Source of the DNA: Helochares maculicollis
Taxonomy: Eukaryota > Arthropoda > Insecta > Coleoptera > Hydrophilidae
NCBI GenBank assembly: GCA_033557835.1
Contig: JAWQRO010000005.1
Coordinates: forward strand, 1-64,000
DNA: 64,000 bases
Direction: 5' to 3'
In this document: positions 22,201 to 33,509 of the stretch, piece by piece
How positions within the stretch are numbered: the stretch's first letter is position 1
Layout of the letters: each line of letters starts with the position of its first letter
Translations under genes and position numbers: made by a program
Notes under the pieces: generated by a model
The model's input: the letters and a program-made list of their open reading frames with translations, nothing else
The model's database searches: none
What the model was told of the DNA's origin: nothing

Positions 22201-25200
22201 TTAGAAAGCAACCAACATCAATTAAAATTAGAAATTATAGCTAAGGATGAAAAAATTAATGCTCTTAAGCAAAACATAGATGAGGTAGAAACTGAAAAGT
22301 TGGAAACTAAAAACAGATTAAGTTTATCTGAGAAAAATTTGTTGGTTTTCACTGAAAAAAGTGAGGATTTGGAACAAAAGCTACTTGCATCTGAAGAGAA
22401 ACGAATGCGGGAAACTAATGTTCTTAATGAAGATATTAATCGTTGCAAAATTAAAATTATGAGATTAGAAAATGACCTGCAGAACATGGAAGACCAATAC
22501 GTGAAACAATTAAGTGAAATGGAAAAAACTATTCACGTTAAAGAGCAGGAATTGTTGAAAGCACAAACTGAAGCAGACACAATGAGTAAAAAAGTTGAAT
22601 TAATCAATGAAACTATTACAAAATTGGATATGAATTTAATCAAAATTACAGATGAAAAAGAAGCAATGCAAAACTTCTTAAATACTGAAATTAAGATTAA
22701 TAATGATATGAAAATTGAGTTAGATGCAAAGTCGAAGCAAATTGATGACTTCAAAGATGAAATATATACAATTAAATACCAGATGGAATTGAAAACAAAA
22801 GATTGTCACGACAAAGAAATTGAAAATGATCAATTAAAGTCTGAAGTAAACAATCTAAAATATGAACTTTTGGATAAAACTGTGGGCTTGCAAACCTTAG
22901 AGAGTGATGTTAAAAAAATGGACGGAGAACTATTAAGTTCACGTCAATGCATTGAACTATTGGAAACTGAGAATTTGGATTGTAAACAAAAAATTGAAGA
23001 TTTGAATAATCAAATAAGTGTACTCTCAGGGCTAAAAGAACAACTCGAAGCAAAATGTATTGAATATGAAGCAACTATGGAAAACATAGTCAAAGAGCTT
23101 TCACATAAAAATGAAGAGTATGAGCTTCTTGTTTGCAAAATGAGGGAATGTAAGGACGAAAGAGAAAATCAAATAAACAGTCTGAATTTAATTATTAAAG
23201 AGAATAAAAACCAGATTGAGAATATGCTAAAGGACTCGAATAGTTTGGTATCTCAGCATGAAAAAGAAATTTCAAAGTTGAATGATGAAATTAGGAATCT
23301 GCACAGAACTATTGCAGAGAAGAACAGTAAAGAAATTGAGTACATTCAAGAAATACAGCTAGTGAAGGAAGAATTAAATGATACCGTTCAGAAGTACACC
23401 CAAAGTTTGGAAACTTACCAAGAGTCAAAATGTGAATTGGAGATTCAAGTTAATAATTTAACCGAAAGCCTCCATGAGGTTGTTGAAAAATATAATGCCT
23501 TAGATAAGTCCCACTTGGACACTTTGAATCAAATTAAAGACTCGAAAACACGGATAAACAGTTTAGAGGAAGAGAATAAAGTTTTATCTAAGCAGTTATT
23601 TGAGCAAACAGAAGAGTATGCTAGAAAGTACGAGGAAACTCATAAAAATTATAGGCAAGAAATTGAAAAACTTAATGAAACAGAACAACTTTATAAAACA
23701 ACAATAGATGATCTAAGGCAAAAATTGCAGGCAAATTCAGAGAAAAATGAAGAAGCGGAAACTAGTTTGAAAGATTTTGAGACTAAATTAAGCTCTGCCG
23801 CAAAAGAAAAGGCTGCTTTGAGAGAACAAATTGTAACATTAGAAACCACTTATAGACATGCTACTGATACTTACAACAACCTATTATGCGAACATGAGAA
23901 CTATAAGTCTGCTATGGAATCACAGACTAAACAAATTAAACATGAATTCGAAGAGGAAATAAAAAAACTAACACAAGAAAAAATGACTATTGAAGAACAG
24001 CTAAGAGCAGCCAATGCTAAAGTAACTCAGTTAGATTCGGAGTGGTTAGAAAAGTACAAGGTACGTGAAGATTACCTTCATAAAACTGAAGCGATAATTG
24101 TAAAACTGCACGAAAAGTTGTTTGAGTATGTGAGTAATATTAGGGAAATACAAGATGAACAAGTTATTCTCACTGAACAACTGGAAGTAGGGAAAATGCA
24201 GTACAAAGAATTATCTGCAGAACTGGTGGAAAAATCACTTGAGCCAAATGAAAGATTACAAGAAATAGAAAATGGTATTATGAAATTAAAATGTGCGAAT
24301 GCAATTCTTGAAACGGGCAAAGAAAAACTTCAAAATGAACATGATAAGTTGTTGATTGCAATTAATAAGTTAGAAGATGCAATATCTTCGAAAGAATCAT
24401 CTTTTGCTGAAGAAATTAAACTGAAAAACTTTGAAGCTCAGAACTTTAAATCTCGCATAGCTGTGTTAGAATCAGATATAAAGAATAAACAGTCCCTGAT
24501 TGAAGAGTTACATTCCGATCTAAATTTAATTAATTGCACTTTAGAGCAAGTCAAAAATGACAAGATTTTAGTGCAACAATCTTTGAATGATTTAGAAACG
24601 ACTTACAAAACCAAAATGAAGGAAAACGAAGAACTTTACAAGATAAGTCTTTCTGAATGGGAAAGTAATTACAAAGTACTAGCAGAGGAATTAGAGAATA
24701 ACATCAAAAAACTTAGCGATGAAAACTGTACGAATTCAGAACTACAAAAATCTTTACTCAAATTAACAGATGAAAAAGAAGATTTGCATGAAACTATAAC
24801 TAAGTCGAAAGAAGCTATCGTCGAGTTGCAGGAAGAATTCCACAAGCAAAAGACATTTATTGAACAGCTTGAACTCCAATTGGATGAGAAAACAAGATTT
24901 ATTGACGAAAAACTTCGAATAATTCAAGAAACTAATGCGGAGAAGTTGGTTTTGGAACAACAATTAAGTGAGGCGTCTTTAGAAATTGAGACACTGCAAA
25001 AATCTAAAAATGTAATTCTAGAGTCTCAATCTCAAATGATGGCAGAAACAGAACGAAACATCCAGTTAATGCATGCTGCTGCTTTGGAGACGAAAAACAC
25101 TCTTTTACAAAGGATTGAAAGTGCAGAAAGCAATGTGATTAAGGAATCAGAAATGCGATTAAATATTGAGCAGCTTTTAAAAGAAGAAAAACAAGGAAAG

Positions 25201-28200
25201 GAAATTCTTAATTTCCGCATTGTTGAACTTGAGAATGAAAAATTAAAATTAGAACAATTAAATGTTATCTTAAAAAGGGATATCAAAAAATTAGCTTGCT
25301 TGGTACAAGATAAACCTGTTATGGATATAGACTATAGTATTGATGATTTAGATAATTATGGGATTGAATTTCTTAATGAAATTATTGCTGATATTGAATC
25401 AAGAATATTAGAAACATTTAAGAAGAAACGAGAACTATCAGAGACTATAAGCAAATTGCAACAGGAGCAACAAGAAGCAAAATTTGCATTACAAAGTATG
25501 AAACAAGAAAATGAGGCCATTATTCTTGAAAAAAATCACTTATTGATGCAATATGAACTGTTACAAAATGAGAAACAGTTGCTGCAAGCTAAATCCCTAG
25601 AAGAATCAAACAAGATTAAAGAGCAAATGACCAATAGTACTAAGGAATTGACATCTAAGTTTACAGATTTGGAAAATCAAGTTAGTGAATTAGAGGCAGT
25701 TAATTTCAAAAAATTCCAAGAGTACCAAGAATTGAGTAGATGCACCAATGAACATAAATTACAGATTCAAAAACTTGCCACCTCACGTAATGATGTAGAA
25801 AATGTTATAACCAGGTTGCAGGAACTACTGCTTGTATTAAAAATTAGAACAGAGCACATTTCTGAAAATGGTGGCCATAAGTTGATTATTGAAAAGCGAC
25901 AAACTTTGGAAATCATCATTGAAGATGTACAGAAGCAGTTTGTTAGGATATCGAAGCAAATTAATAACATAAACTTTATGACGATGTCCATAATTGAAAA
26001 ATCTGTTCAAGAAATATTATCAGGAAAATGTTTGAACTTTAATTCTTTATATGACGAATTATCGCTAAATGAAATAGGTGAAAAGATTGATAATTGTAAA
26101 GATCAGGCAGAAAATGCGTTGGAACAATTAGTTGCTTTGGAAGCTGTAGTTTTAAAATCGAACATTACAACAGAAACGAAACAAGTTAAACTGCAAAAGG
26201 AAAATATTTTATCTAATTCTAATCTGAATGGTGATTCAAAAACTAAGGACGATGAATGGAAGAGAAAGTATTTCACTATCAAACAAAGGCTTACCTTATC
26301 AGAAAATGCTAAGGAGAACTTTGAAAAGAAGCTAAAGCAACTGCGGGAAGAAAATAAAAAATTAACGGAAAGAACTTCAAATCTGGATAATGACCAACAT
26401 TATAAAATTTTGCTGCAGGAGCACATTCAGACTAAAGAACAGTATGAAAAATCAAAATTAGAATTTAATGAAGAGTATAAGAAGTTACAAAGTGAATTTG
26501 ATAGATTTAAAGAAAATCATAAAGATGTGAAGGTAGAGGATAATATGAAATTTAAGCAAGAGCTGCAGCAAATACGGGAAGCTTATGGAAATGTCATGAC
26601 AGATAAGTCGAAGTTAGAATTAGATAATTTAACATTACGCAAAATAATTGATGATCGAAATTCTCAATTGAGTGAACTTATTCAAATTAAGGAAATGTAT
26701 GAGAAACTACTGGAGGACAATAATCAGTTACTGACGGAAATAGACACTGTTAAATACAAGCGATCCCGAGACCGTGAAGAATACGTCAGGCTGCTCAAAA
26801 AAGAGCGAGATGAATGTGAATATTTGGAAACGAAAAAAATTCAGAACATTAAAATAGAATATGAAACTAAACTTGAAAAAATGAAAGAGAAAATGGTAAG
26901 TTTTGAATGTATTTAATTTATAACATTTTACTAAATTAATTTGGTGTTTAGATAAAGCTGTACAAGGAGGAAGTTGATAAAGAGATGCATAAGCTTATTT
27001 CAGAAAAAGATGAAAATGTAAGTATCATTGCTTTTGCTTTGACATTCCATTTCATTTAGTATTTTATTAGGTGTTTTTAATGAAAACAATCTCAGAACTT
27101 AAGGAAGATCTGAAAGAAGCCAGAAGCAAGATTCAAACACTCGAAGTGGAAAAAAATAAAGCTCTTGATGAGGCAAGGCAGTTGTCTAAAAGTGGTTTGA
27201 TTAAGAAATATGAAAATGATGTTTTTTCTTCCCGTGAGTCATTAGCTTCTACGTCATCTCGTGACAATAGAGGCTTAAGGGCTTCTTCTAGTTATACGAG
27301 CTTTGAAATACCATCGAGAAATGTTAGGGCTAGTATTTCTAGCTTGGGCAGGGAAACTATAACTAGAAAAACAATTGTAGAAGAGCGACGAATTACTACA
27401 TTACCAAGAACTGTGATAGAAGAAGGATCCTCAAGTAAGCGTGTACCGCCAACATTAGGTGAATAAATACTCTAGCAATTAAGTAATCTAAATTGAAACA
27501 GTAATATCAAACATATTAACTAAAAAAAAGGGATCCATTTAATGTAACTTCTCCATAATTTTCCTGTTTTAGGTCAAAAGTTGGAAATGGAAGACGAAGG
27601 TGATTTGTTTAATAATAAGTACCTGACGGACCTGAAGGAAGGTAAATGCTTACCACCTTCAGGGCGTGAGTCTACTGCTAGTAGGATGTCAGAGCTCGCT
27701 TTTAGAAATTCATTGTGCCCTCCCCATTTGAAATCTTCCTACCCTGCAGAAACACAATTTACTAGTCCGACGATGTTTAAAGAAGATGATTTAAAGGTAA
27801 CTATTAATTCTAAAACAAACGTTTAGGGTGTTGTAAAGTTGTTACACACTGTTTTTATGTTCTTTTCCTCTTATGGTGTCTGTTTATGTTATAATGTGTA
27901 ACTTGTTTCATTAGGGTGTTACCACATTTATATAAAATTAACACATGCCAAAAAATCATTGTTGGAAATAGAAACATTGGGAACATTAGAGTATAATACG
28001 TAATCATTTCATTTTTAATGGAAATCTAGTGTTTACTGAATGGTATCAGTCAATTTTGCAGCAGTGTTGTTAAAATAAGATTTTTTTGATGGGAAAACTT
28101 TCATTCCAGACAGGAAACATCGAATTTGATGACAGTATGAGCAGCAAATTAATCCCTGGTGAAAAAACTCGACTCAAAAAAGATATTGGTACAACAACAT

Positions 28201-28628
28201 ACAAAAAGCCAGGGCCTCCTACCCCAAGTAAAAATGGAGGCAGAATGTCTTTGGAAAGTAACAAGATCTACCCTAAAGATGTTTTGCGAGAGCAAGATGT
28301 CAACAAAACACCAAAACGAGTAACGCCAAATAGATTTAAAGCTCTCTTTATGAGCAGTAAAAATAGTAGTGCACGAGATACATCAGAGGTAGGCCAATCA
28401 ACAAGTTATGGTAAATTAGCTGGCTCAAAGAACTGTTTATGCTCATGCCACCGAAAGAATAGACGAAAAGCCTGTAATAAGAAAGTCCAAGTAACTACTG
28501 AAACTAATTTACGACAGTCTTTTTTAAGAGATTTCCTTTCCGAGTTACTAGTATACAAAAATCACATGATTTTGATAGTGGCATTGGTTACTGGAACTTA
28601 TTTTTACGTAAATTTTGTCTCTGTTTAA
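19099..28628 (+). CDS. mud: NuMA / Mud orthologue, giant coiled-coil spindle-orientation protein, 7 exons, 2796 aa
   Basis: Exons: 19099-19137, 19204-19289, 19827-26895, 26952-27017, 27071-27458, 27573-27796 and 28110-28628. Every intron is GT-AG and all phases agree (8391 nt including the stop). Residues 1 to about 130 form a NuMA-type N-terminal globular (hook/CH-like) domain. A Ser/Pro-rich linker follows, then almost unbroken heptad-rich coiled coil to about residue 2480. A short acidic break, DYSIDDLDNYGIEF, lies near 1876-1889. An Ser/Arg-rich stretch comes next, then RNSLCPPHLK (2594-2603) followed by SSYPAE. This closely matches the vertebrate NuMA peptide that binds the TPR domain of LGN (Pins in flies). 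A C-terminal hydrophobic segment spans 2777-2796. NuMA/Mud links cortical Pins/Galpha-i to dynein to position the spindle; that function here is inferred from the motif and architecture. Drosophila Mud is also reported to have isoforms with a membrane segment. Confidence 0.93.
27573..27796 (+). CDS. mud: Exon 6 of NuMA/mud, carrying the LGN/Pins-binding motif
   Basis: Entered from a G|GT split glycine codon after TGTTTTAG and left at AAG|GTAACT in phase 0. It holds the acidic lead-in MEDEGDLFNNKYLTDLKEG and then SELAFRNSLCPPHLK-SSYPAE. Vertebrate NuMA has AELQQRNRVCPPHLK-TCYPLE at the equivalent place. The next junction joins DDLK to TGN, matching EEMKTGD of NuMA, which supports the acceptor chosen at 28109/28110. 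Confidence 0.92.
28110..28628 (+). CDS. mud: Exon 7 of NuMA/mud: terminal exon for the membrane-anchored form
   Basis: The exon is entered after TTCCAG. It has basic, Ser/Pro-rich text (KKPGPPTPSKNGGRMSLE, TPKRVTPNRFKALF) and a Cys/His cluster, CLCSCH with C2746 nearby (residues 2733-2746). It ends in a 20-residue hydrophobic segment (2777-2796) that runs to the very C-terminus, as in tail-anchored proteins. The stop at 28626-28628 overlaps an AATAAA hexamer, and a second AATAAA is at 28686. Two internal phase-0 donors, GTAACG at 28320 and GTAGGC at 28389, could splice out the membrane part. Confidence 0.85.
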   Translation, partial: TGNIEFDDSMSSKLIPGEKTRLKKDIGTTTYKKPGPPTPSKNGGRMSLESNKIYPKDVLREQDVNKTPKRVTPNRFKALFMSSKNSSARDTSEVGQSTSYGKLAGSKNCLCSCHRKNRRKACNKKVQVTTETNLRQSFLRDFLSELLVYKNHMILIVALVTGTYFYVNFVSV

Positions 28629-28691
28629 TAAATCTACATTAAACCAATTAATTTTCTTTTCTTTATACTAATTAGCACTAATTCAAATAAA
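28627..28691 (+). terminator. Proximal poly(A) signals of NuMA/mud
   Basis: AATAAA at 28627-28632 overlaps the TAA stop codon, and a second AATAAA is at 28686-28691. Use of the second would end the membrane-anchored transcript. Confidence 0.55.
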
Positions 28692-29107
28692 TGTTGACAT
28701 TAAATCTACCACTATTAAAGTCTTAATGGAACGTTATCAAATTTTTTGTTGCCTTATGTGTCTGTGATACCCCTACACCACATTTTTATTTAATGACTAG
28801 GCCACATTTACCTAAAAGGTATGTTCCTATTATTTTGATAGAGAAAAACAAATAAAATATGTCTGTCTGATATAATAGGAAACCACTATCATAATAACAT
28901 TAGTTAATTACTAACATTATGCACATGACTAATTATGTACATTGAAATATTGTTCGCATTTCTTCTTGAAGAATTGATAATTTTGAATTAATCAAATGAA
29001 AAATAGTCATCAGTAATCATATTCATATAGCTTACTAAATTTCTAGCATTTAGCATTGCATCAAGCAGTAACATTTGTATTAACACATGACAATGTTTTC
29101 ATTTCAG

Positions 29108-29167
29108 AATCAGCCAGTAACTCCTAATAGGGCGAAACGTTTGAATATATTCCGAAAACCACGGTGA
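29108..29167 (+). CDS. mud: Alternative terminal exon of NuMA/mud (soluble, basic tail)
   Basis: Preceded by a pyrimidine-rich TTTTCATTTCAG. It reads NQPVTPNRAKRLNIFRKPR and then a stop (29165-29167). It joins in phase 0 to either donor inside exon 7 (after 28319 or after 28388), giving 2713 or 2736 aa without the membrane segment. It repeats the VTPNR phrase of exon 7 and has its own poly(A) signal at 29276. This is a prediction from splice signals, frame and similarity; no transcript was seen. Confidence 0.7.
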   Translation, partial: NQPVTPNRAKRLNIFRKPR

Positions 29168-29275
29168 TCACGTTAACTTTTATTTACATGTTTTAAGGTT
29201 TAACTTGCCAACGTATTTATTTAAAGTATAATCGTTTTTATGTGTTGAAGGTTTTATATTGTGAATTAGATTTAT

Positions 29276-29281
29276 AATAAA
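29276..29281 (+). terminator. Distal poly(A) signal of NuMA/mud
   Basis: AATAAA about 110 bases downstream of the alternative stop at 29165-29167, a normal spacing for a short 3' UTR. Confidence 0.65.
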
Positions 29282-29299
29282 ATTTAAAACATTTATATG

Positions 29300-32200
29300 T
29301 TAATCCATTGCTTCTTTTTCATTAACAAACCATATCATTTTATATTTTGTCGGCACCTTTGGTTCACTTATAGATTCAATAGACTATTAAGGATAAAACA
29401 CCATTTGGGTAGTACCACTGCTGTCTGGAAGATTCTTTTTAACTGGACATTTTTGCTTTGCTTATGTCAAGGTTAGGATCCAGTTTTTAAATTTGATTCA
29501 AAATTATATTGTAGAAACCATCAATTCCATAATCCATACAAAAATTGTCACCCCAAATCATACAAATCAAAATCCCTGGGATATGTATTATAATTTTATG
29601 TAAACAATACCCAAGTCTTTCAAAGTATGCAAGTCCTTGACATTTGTCTTCATGTTGTAAAGTTCCTATGCCTACTATATCAATTATGCGGAAATAAAAT
29701 AAAACAATTACTTCATGAGGGATAAGTACTCAATAATAATAGTTTCTGTTCTGTGTATATTGCCTCTATGCGTACGTAATCAATGAGTTAGAGTTTCATA
29801 TTCTATACACACAGATGAAACGTTACCTTGCGTAGTTGAATCAATTGATAGATTTTGTTGATGATAATTTGCAGTTTATGGTAAAAACAACATATTAGGG
29901 GTAAAATATTTACTAGAAATAGATATGTACGTGAGTAGGACATTACTCTAGCAGATATGAAAAAGGTTTAAGGAATGATTGTGTATGTAGGCATCACAAA
30001 TCATCCATGTAATTAGTACTAATGAAAAGACCTATTCATTCACGAAACAAATAATACTAACAGATGGTAAGTGTAAATTTTGTAAACAATAGTTTATATG
30101 GCAGTGAATCTAAATCTCGAATTAACAAAATGCAATCACTAGTTGACAAAGTAATGTCTAATGTAAAAAGTATTTATAAACTAAGTGAGAGTATTGGTAT
30201 ATAAGAAACAATTATATCTTTTCATGGGTGACAAATTTAATTAACTCAACCCTTTAAAAGTCGTAGAGTAAGGAAATAAAGGGCATATTGTAAATAAGCC
30301 ATGGGTACATGTTTGCCAGCATTACTAACGGAGATGAGTGCTTGAAGTAAATGACGTGTTCATTTTGAACTTGTTAATAAGCAAGCAATTGAGTCTACGT
30401 ATACTGTTAAGTATATAAAAATCAATGACTTAGTGTATGAATTCCAGGTTCATGTTTATATAATTGCTTATGTATAAAAAGAAAAATCTGCAATCCCCAA
30501 TTCACCTAATTGGGAACAGATGGCGCTATTTCATCTTTCTCCTGTATCAATCCTATTCGCCAATCCACTCACTAGATGTCCAACGAAATGTCAAAGTGCT
30601 GCAAACTAGTGCCTAAAACCAACATTATGCATTTTAATAAAAAAGTTCTGTTATTCAAGCACGATTCGTGTGTGCAGTGAGGAATATTTTGTGCTTGCAA
30701 CTATCGAATTGACGAACGATAGAAATGAACTAAGCGTATTTATCTGTTTTACCGTCTGACAACATGTAAACACTGAACAAGCTGTAGTTGAAAATTTCTG
30801 TGAAAATCAAGTAGAAACGTTCATTGTATATGGCTCCTAATATTTCTTTAATTTGGAGTTTTCATTGTTAAAAATGAACTATTAGTACTTGGTTGGCGAT
30901 GTTTACTTTCTGTGAAGGATAAAATTTTGGTGAGTACTTTTATAATTTGCTAATTACTGATGTGTATTAAATGAGTGACAGTTAGGTTAGGTTTGCTCAT
31001 ATTGCTGGTCAATTTTATTTTGGTACGTGAAGGATATTTATTTTAAATTTTATTAATGCATTAACAGCCTGAGGTGTCGTTCCTCGTAGCCTCTGAATTT
31101 GTTTTGGTTTAAGTCGTAAGGCATTCTCAACGTTGTCCATTCATTAATCTATTGCTTTGACACTCGAGGATAATTTTCACATTTTCCTGATTTGTTTATT
31201 CGAACAGATTCCTCAGAACAGTGTGGGTGCACCAAGATAACGACTATTAGTCTAACCCGCCAGGTCTATTTAACTTTTATTACTATGTTCATTCTCTTTG
31301 TTTATTTTTAATTTTTGGTGAACATAATTGACTATGATAAATGTATTTGTATTATGTGCCGTATTGCTTTTTCCCTGTCCCTTATCTCTTTATGCAGGAC
31401 TTTTTTCTATGTCGTTTGACTGTTTTGATATGCATATTTCGATTTTTGGAAGCAACATTAACATTTTATTAAATTAATCGAATCATTGTCGGTACTTTTT
31501 CGTATCTTAATGCAGTTAATAGCAATAAACCTATACCGCGGGAATGAATAATAAAAACGTGTTTCATGACCGGTAATCTGTATATATACCGATAAGAGTT
31601 TTATTAGTATCTACACATGCTGTCGATTATATTTTATTGATACGGTCACGCATTGCAACTCAATGGAGGGAGTAAATTGAAAGAGTGAGTTCACTCGTAT
31701 TATAGTTTGTCCAACACTGACCGTCCTTAACTTTCATTACGCAATGACCAAAGAAATGAAGTAATCATTTCCAGAACCAGCAGCTTGTGTACGCATTATG
31801 AATGTAAAAGTACAGATTACCCTCTTGACATAGGGTAGATATGTTGCTAGAAATACAGTGTGTCTAGTCCTGATTTAGAGCCACTTTTTTATTTTTATGA
31901 TTTGTCTTTTCTGCTTTGTTTAAAATACTTGAAATTTTAGTTTAATTTCATTTCTTTAAATGTTTAATCTGCACATCTTGCTATGGAGATGTGAAGTATG
32001 GCAGCTTCGTTTTTTCGTGTCTGTATTTACGACACTATCAGCAGGCTAAAAATGAAAATAAAATTAAACATCAGAAAACTCGCCGATTGTACTATTAATC
32101 CATTTATTCAGTAATTTTCAAAGTACATATTCCTGGCTTTAAGAGATTAATTTAAATTCACTTGCGACTAAATCATCATCTAAATAAAGTAAATGCAAAC

Positions 32201-33509
32201 ATCATGAGCAAAGTGTAGATAATTATTATCCAGTATTTGTTTGGTAAGGTGGCAAGTTTGCATCGATTTTCCTGCTTTCCTTGTTGGCTATGTCTCCGCG
32301 TTTTATGTGAGTGAAAAATATGCAGTTGCATATTCTTGCCGAATAGTATTTTTACAGTTAACATCATTGACATTTGTATTGAGCGCTTCCCATTACATTG
32401 TATAATTTTGTGGATGTACCCCGTATTATTTTGTAATTTTTTTCTAATCTCGTATAATATATCAGCGAAATGTTATTAATGCGTACAAAGGCAATGTAAA
32501 TGTTAATAAATATGAGGCCACCTAAAACATGATTAACTTTATTTCTATACACAATTGTACAATACAATACCCACCAATTGCAGATAAGATTGTGTAACTC
32601 ATGGAAACATATAGTTAAAATCTTGTTGTTCAAAATATCAACAGACAGCAACATAAGAAATGTCTATAAGAATAGCAAATGATGATGGGACAATTCCAAT
32701 TCGAAAAACTAGCCTGTGATAAAAGTTACAGTCGATTGCCAATGATGAGTGACATGGTTACTGCAGTGTAACAGATACACAAAACATTTGTGCATAATTA
32801 AATAAAAATATGGGCCTAAAATTTTGTTTTTCGTGAATAATCCGTAATCAATTTACTTTGCGCAAAACAAACATATCCTCCCACTTCATTTCCGTGCGGT
32901 ATTTTGGGTAACCTTTCCGGAGGTTGCATAAATCATCTGGAATTTACCCTTCTCTCCAACCTTTACACAACACAGAAAGTTCTTAAGTACATAAGGCACT
33001 TTAACACCTACCTAATAAATTGTTGCTCTGACGAAACATAAAAAACTTGAAATGCAAAGAGGAATTTTGGTAGTTGTACAGCTGTATAAAACGAAATTTC
33101 TCCCTGCTGAAATGACGTTCGTTTTTAAATTGTATTGTTTGTAAACAAGTTAAATGTGCCGATTACTTATTTTTTTATTTATTTACTTGTCGTACTACTA
33201 ACTATTGACATCTTTTTCAAGTATTTATATTTACTGTTTATATTTTGTTATTTGTTTATGTTTTACGTCAGTTAGACTAAAATTTCTCAGCCAGAGCGGT
33301 GATTCCTGCTTTGCTATCTTTCTCTGATCTTCTAATAAATGGAGGCATTTCTAATCTTTATCCAGTATGACCGTTGGTGACGGTTGGTTCTACGACCCTC
33401 GCAATTACTTCTACGAACGGGTTGGAGTTGTAGTATGTTGACTCATAACCATTAGTAATGGTGACAACGAATGCCAGTTGAATTTTGCACCATACATTGG
33501 TTTCTATAA
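29300..33509. other. Intergenic DNA downstream of NuMA/mud with one candidate 5' exon
   Basis: No coding exon recognised. The stretch 30490-30930 is less AT-rich than its surroundings. It starts with a 7-bp inverted repeat (CCCAATT-5-AATTGGG, 30496-30514) next to AGATGGCGCTAT and ends in a consensus splice donor TTTTG|GTGAGT at 30930. It looks like a non-coding first exon on the plus strand, but without transcript evidence it stays a candidate. The rest holds only short unrecognised frames. Confidence 0.35.

Noticed and set aside
19986..25991. Many minus-strand ORFs of 60-122 codons under the NuMA/mud large exon
   Set aside because: They are antisense shadows of a long coding exon rich in Glu, Lys, Leu and Asn codons, and show Ser/Phe/Leu-rich text typical of such shadows.
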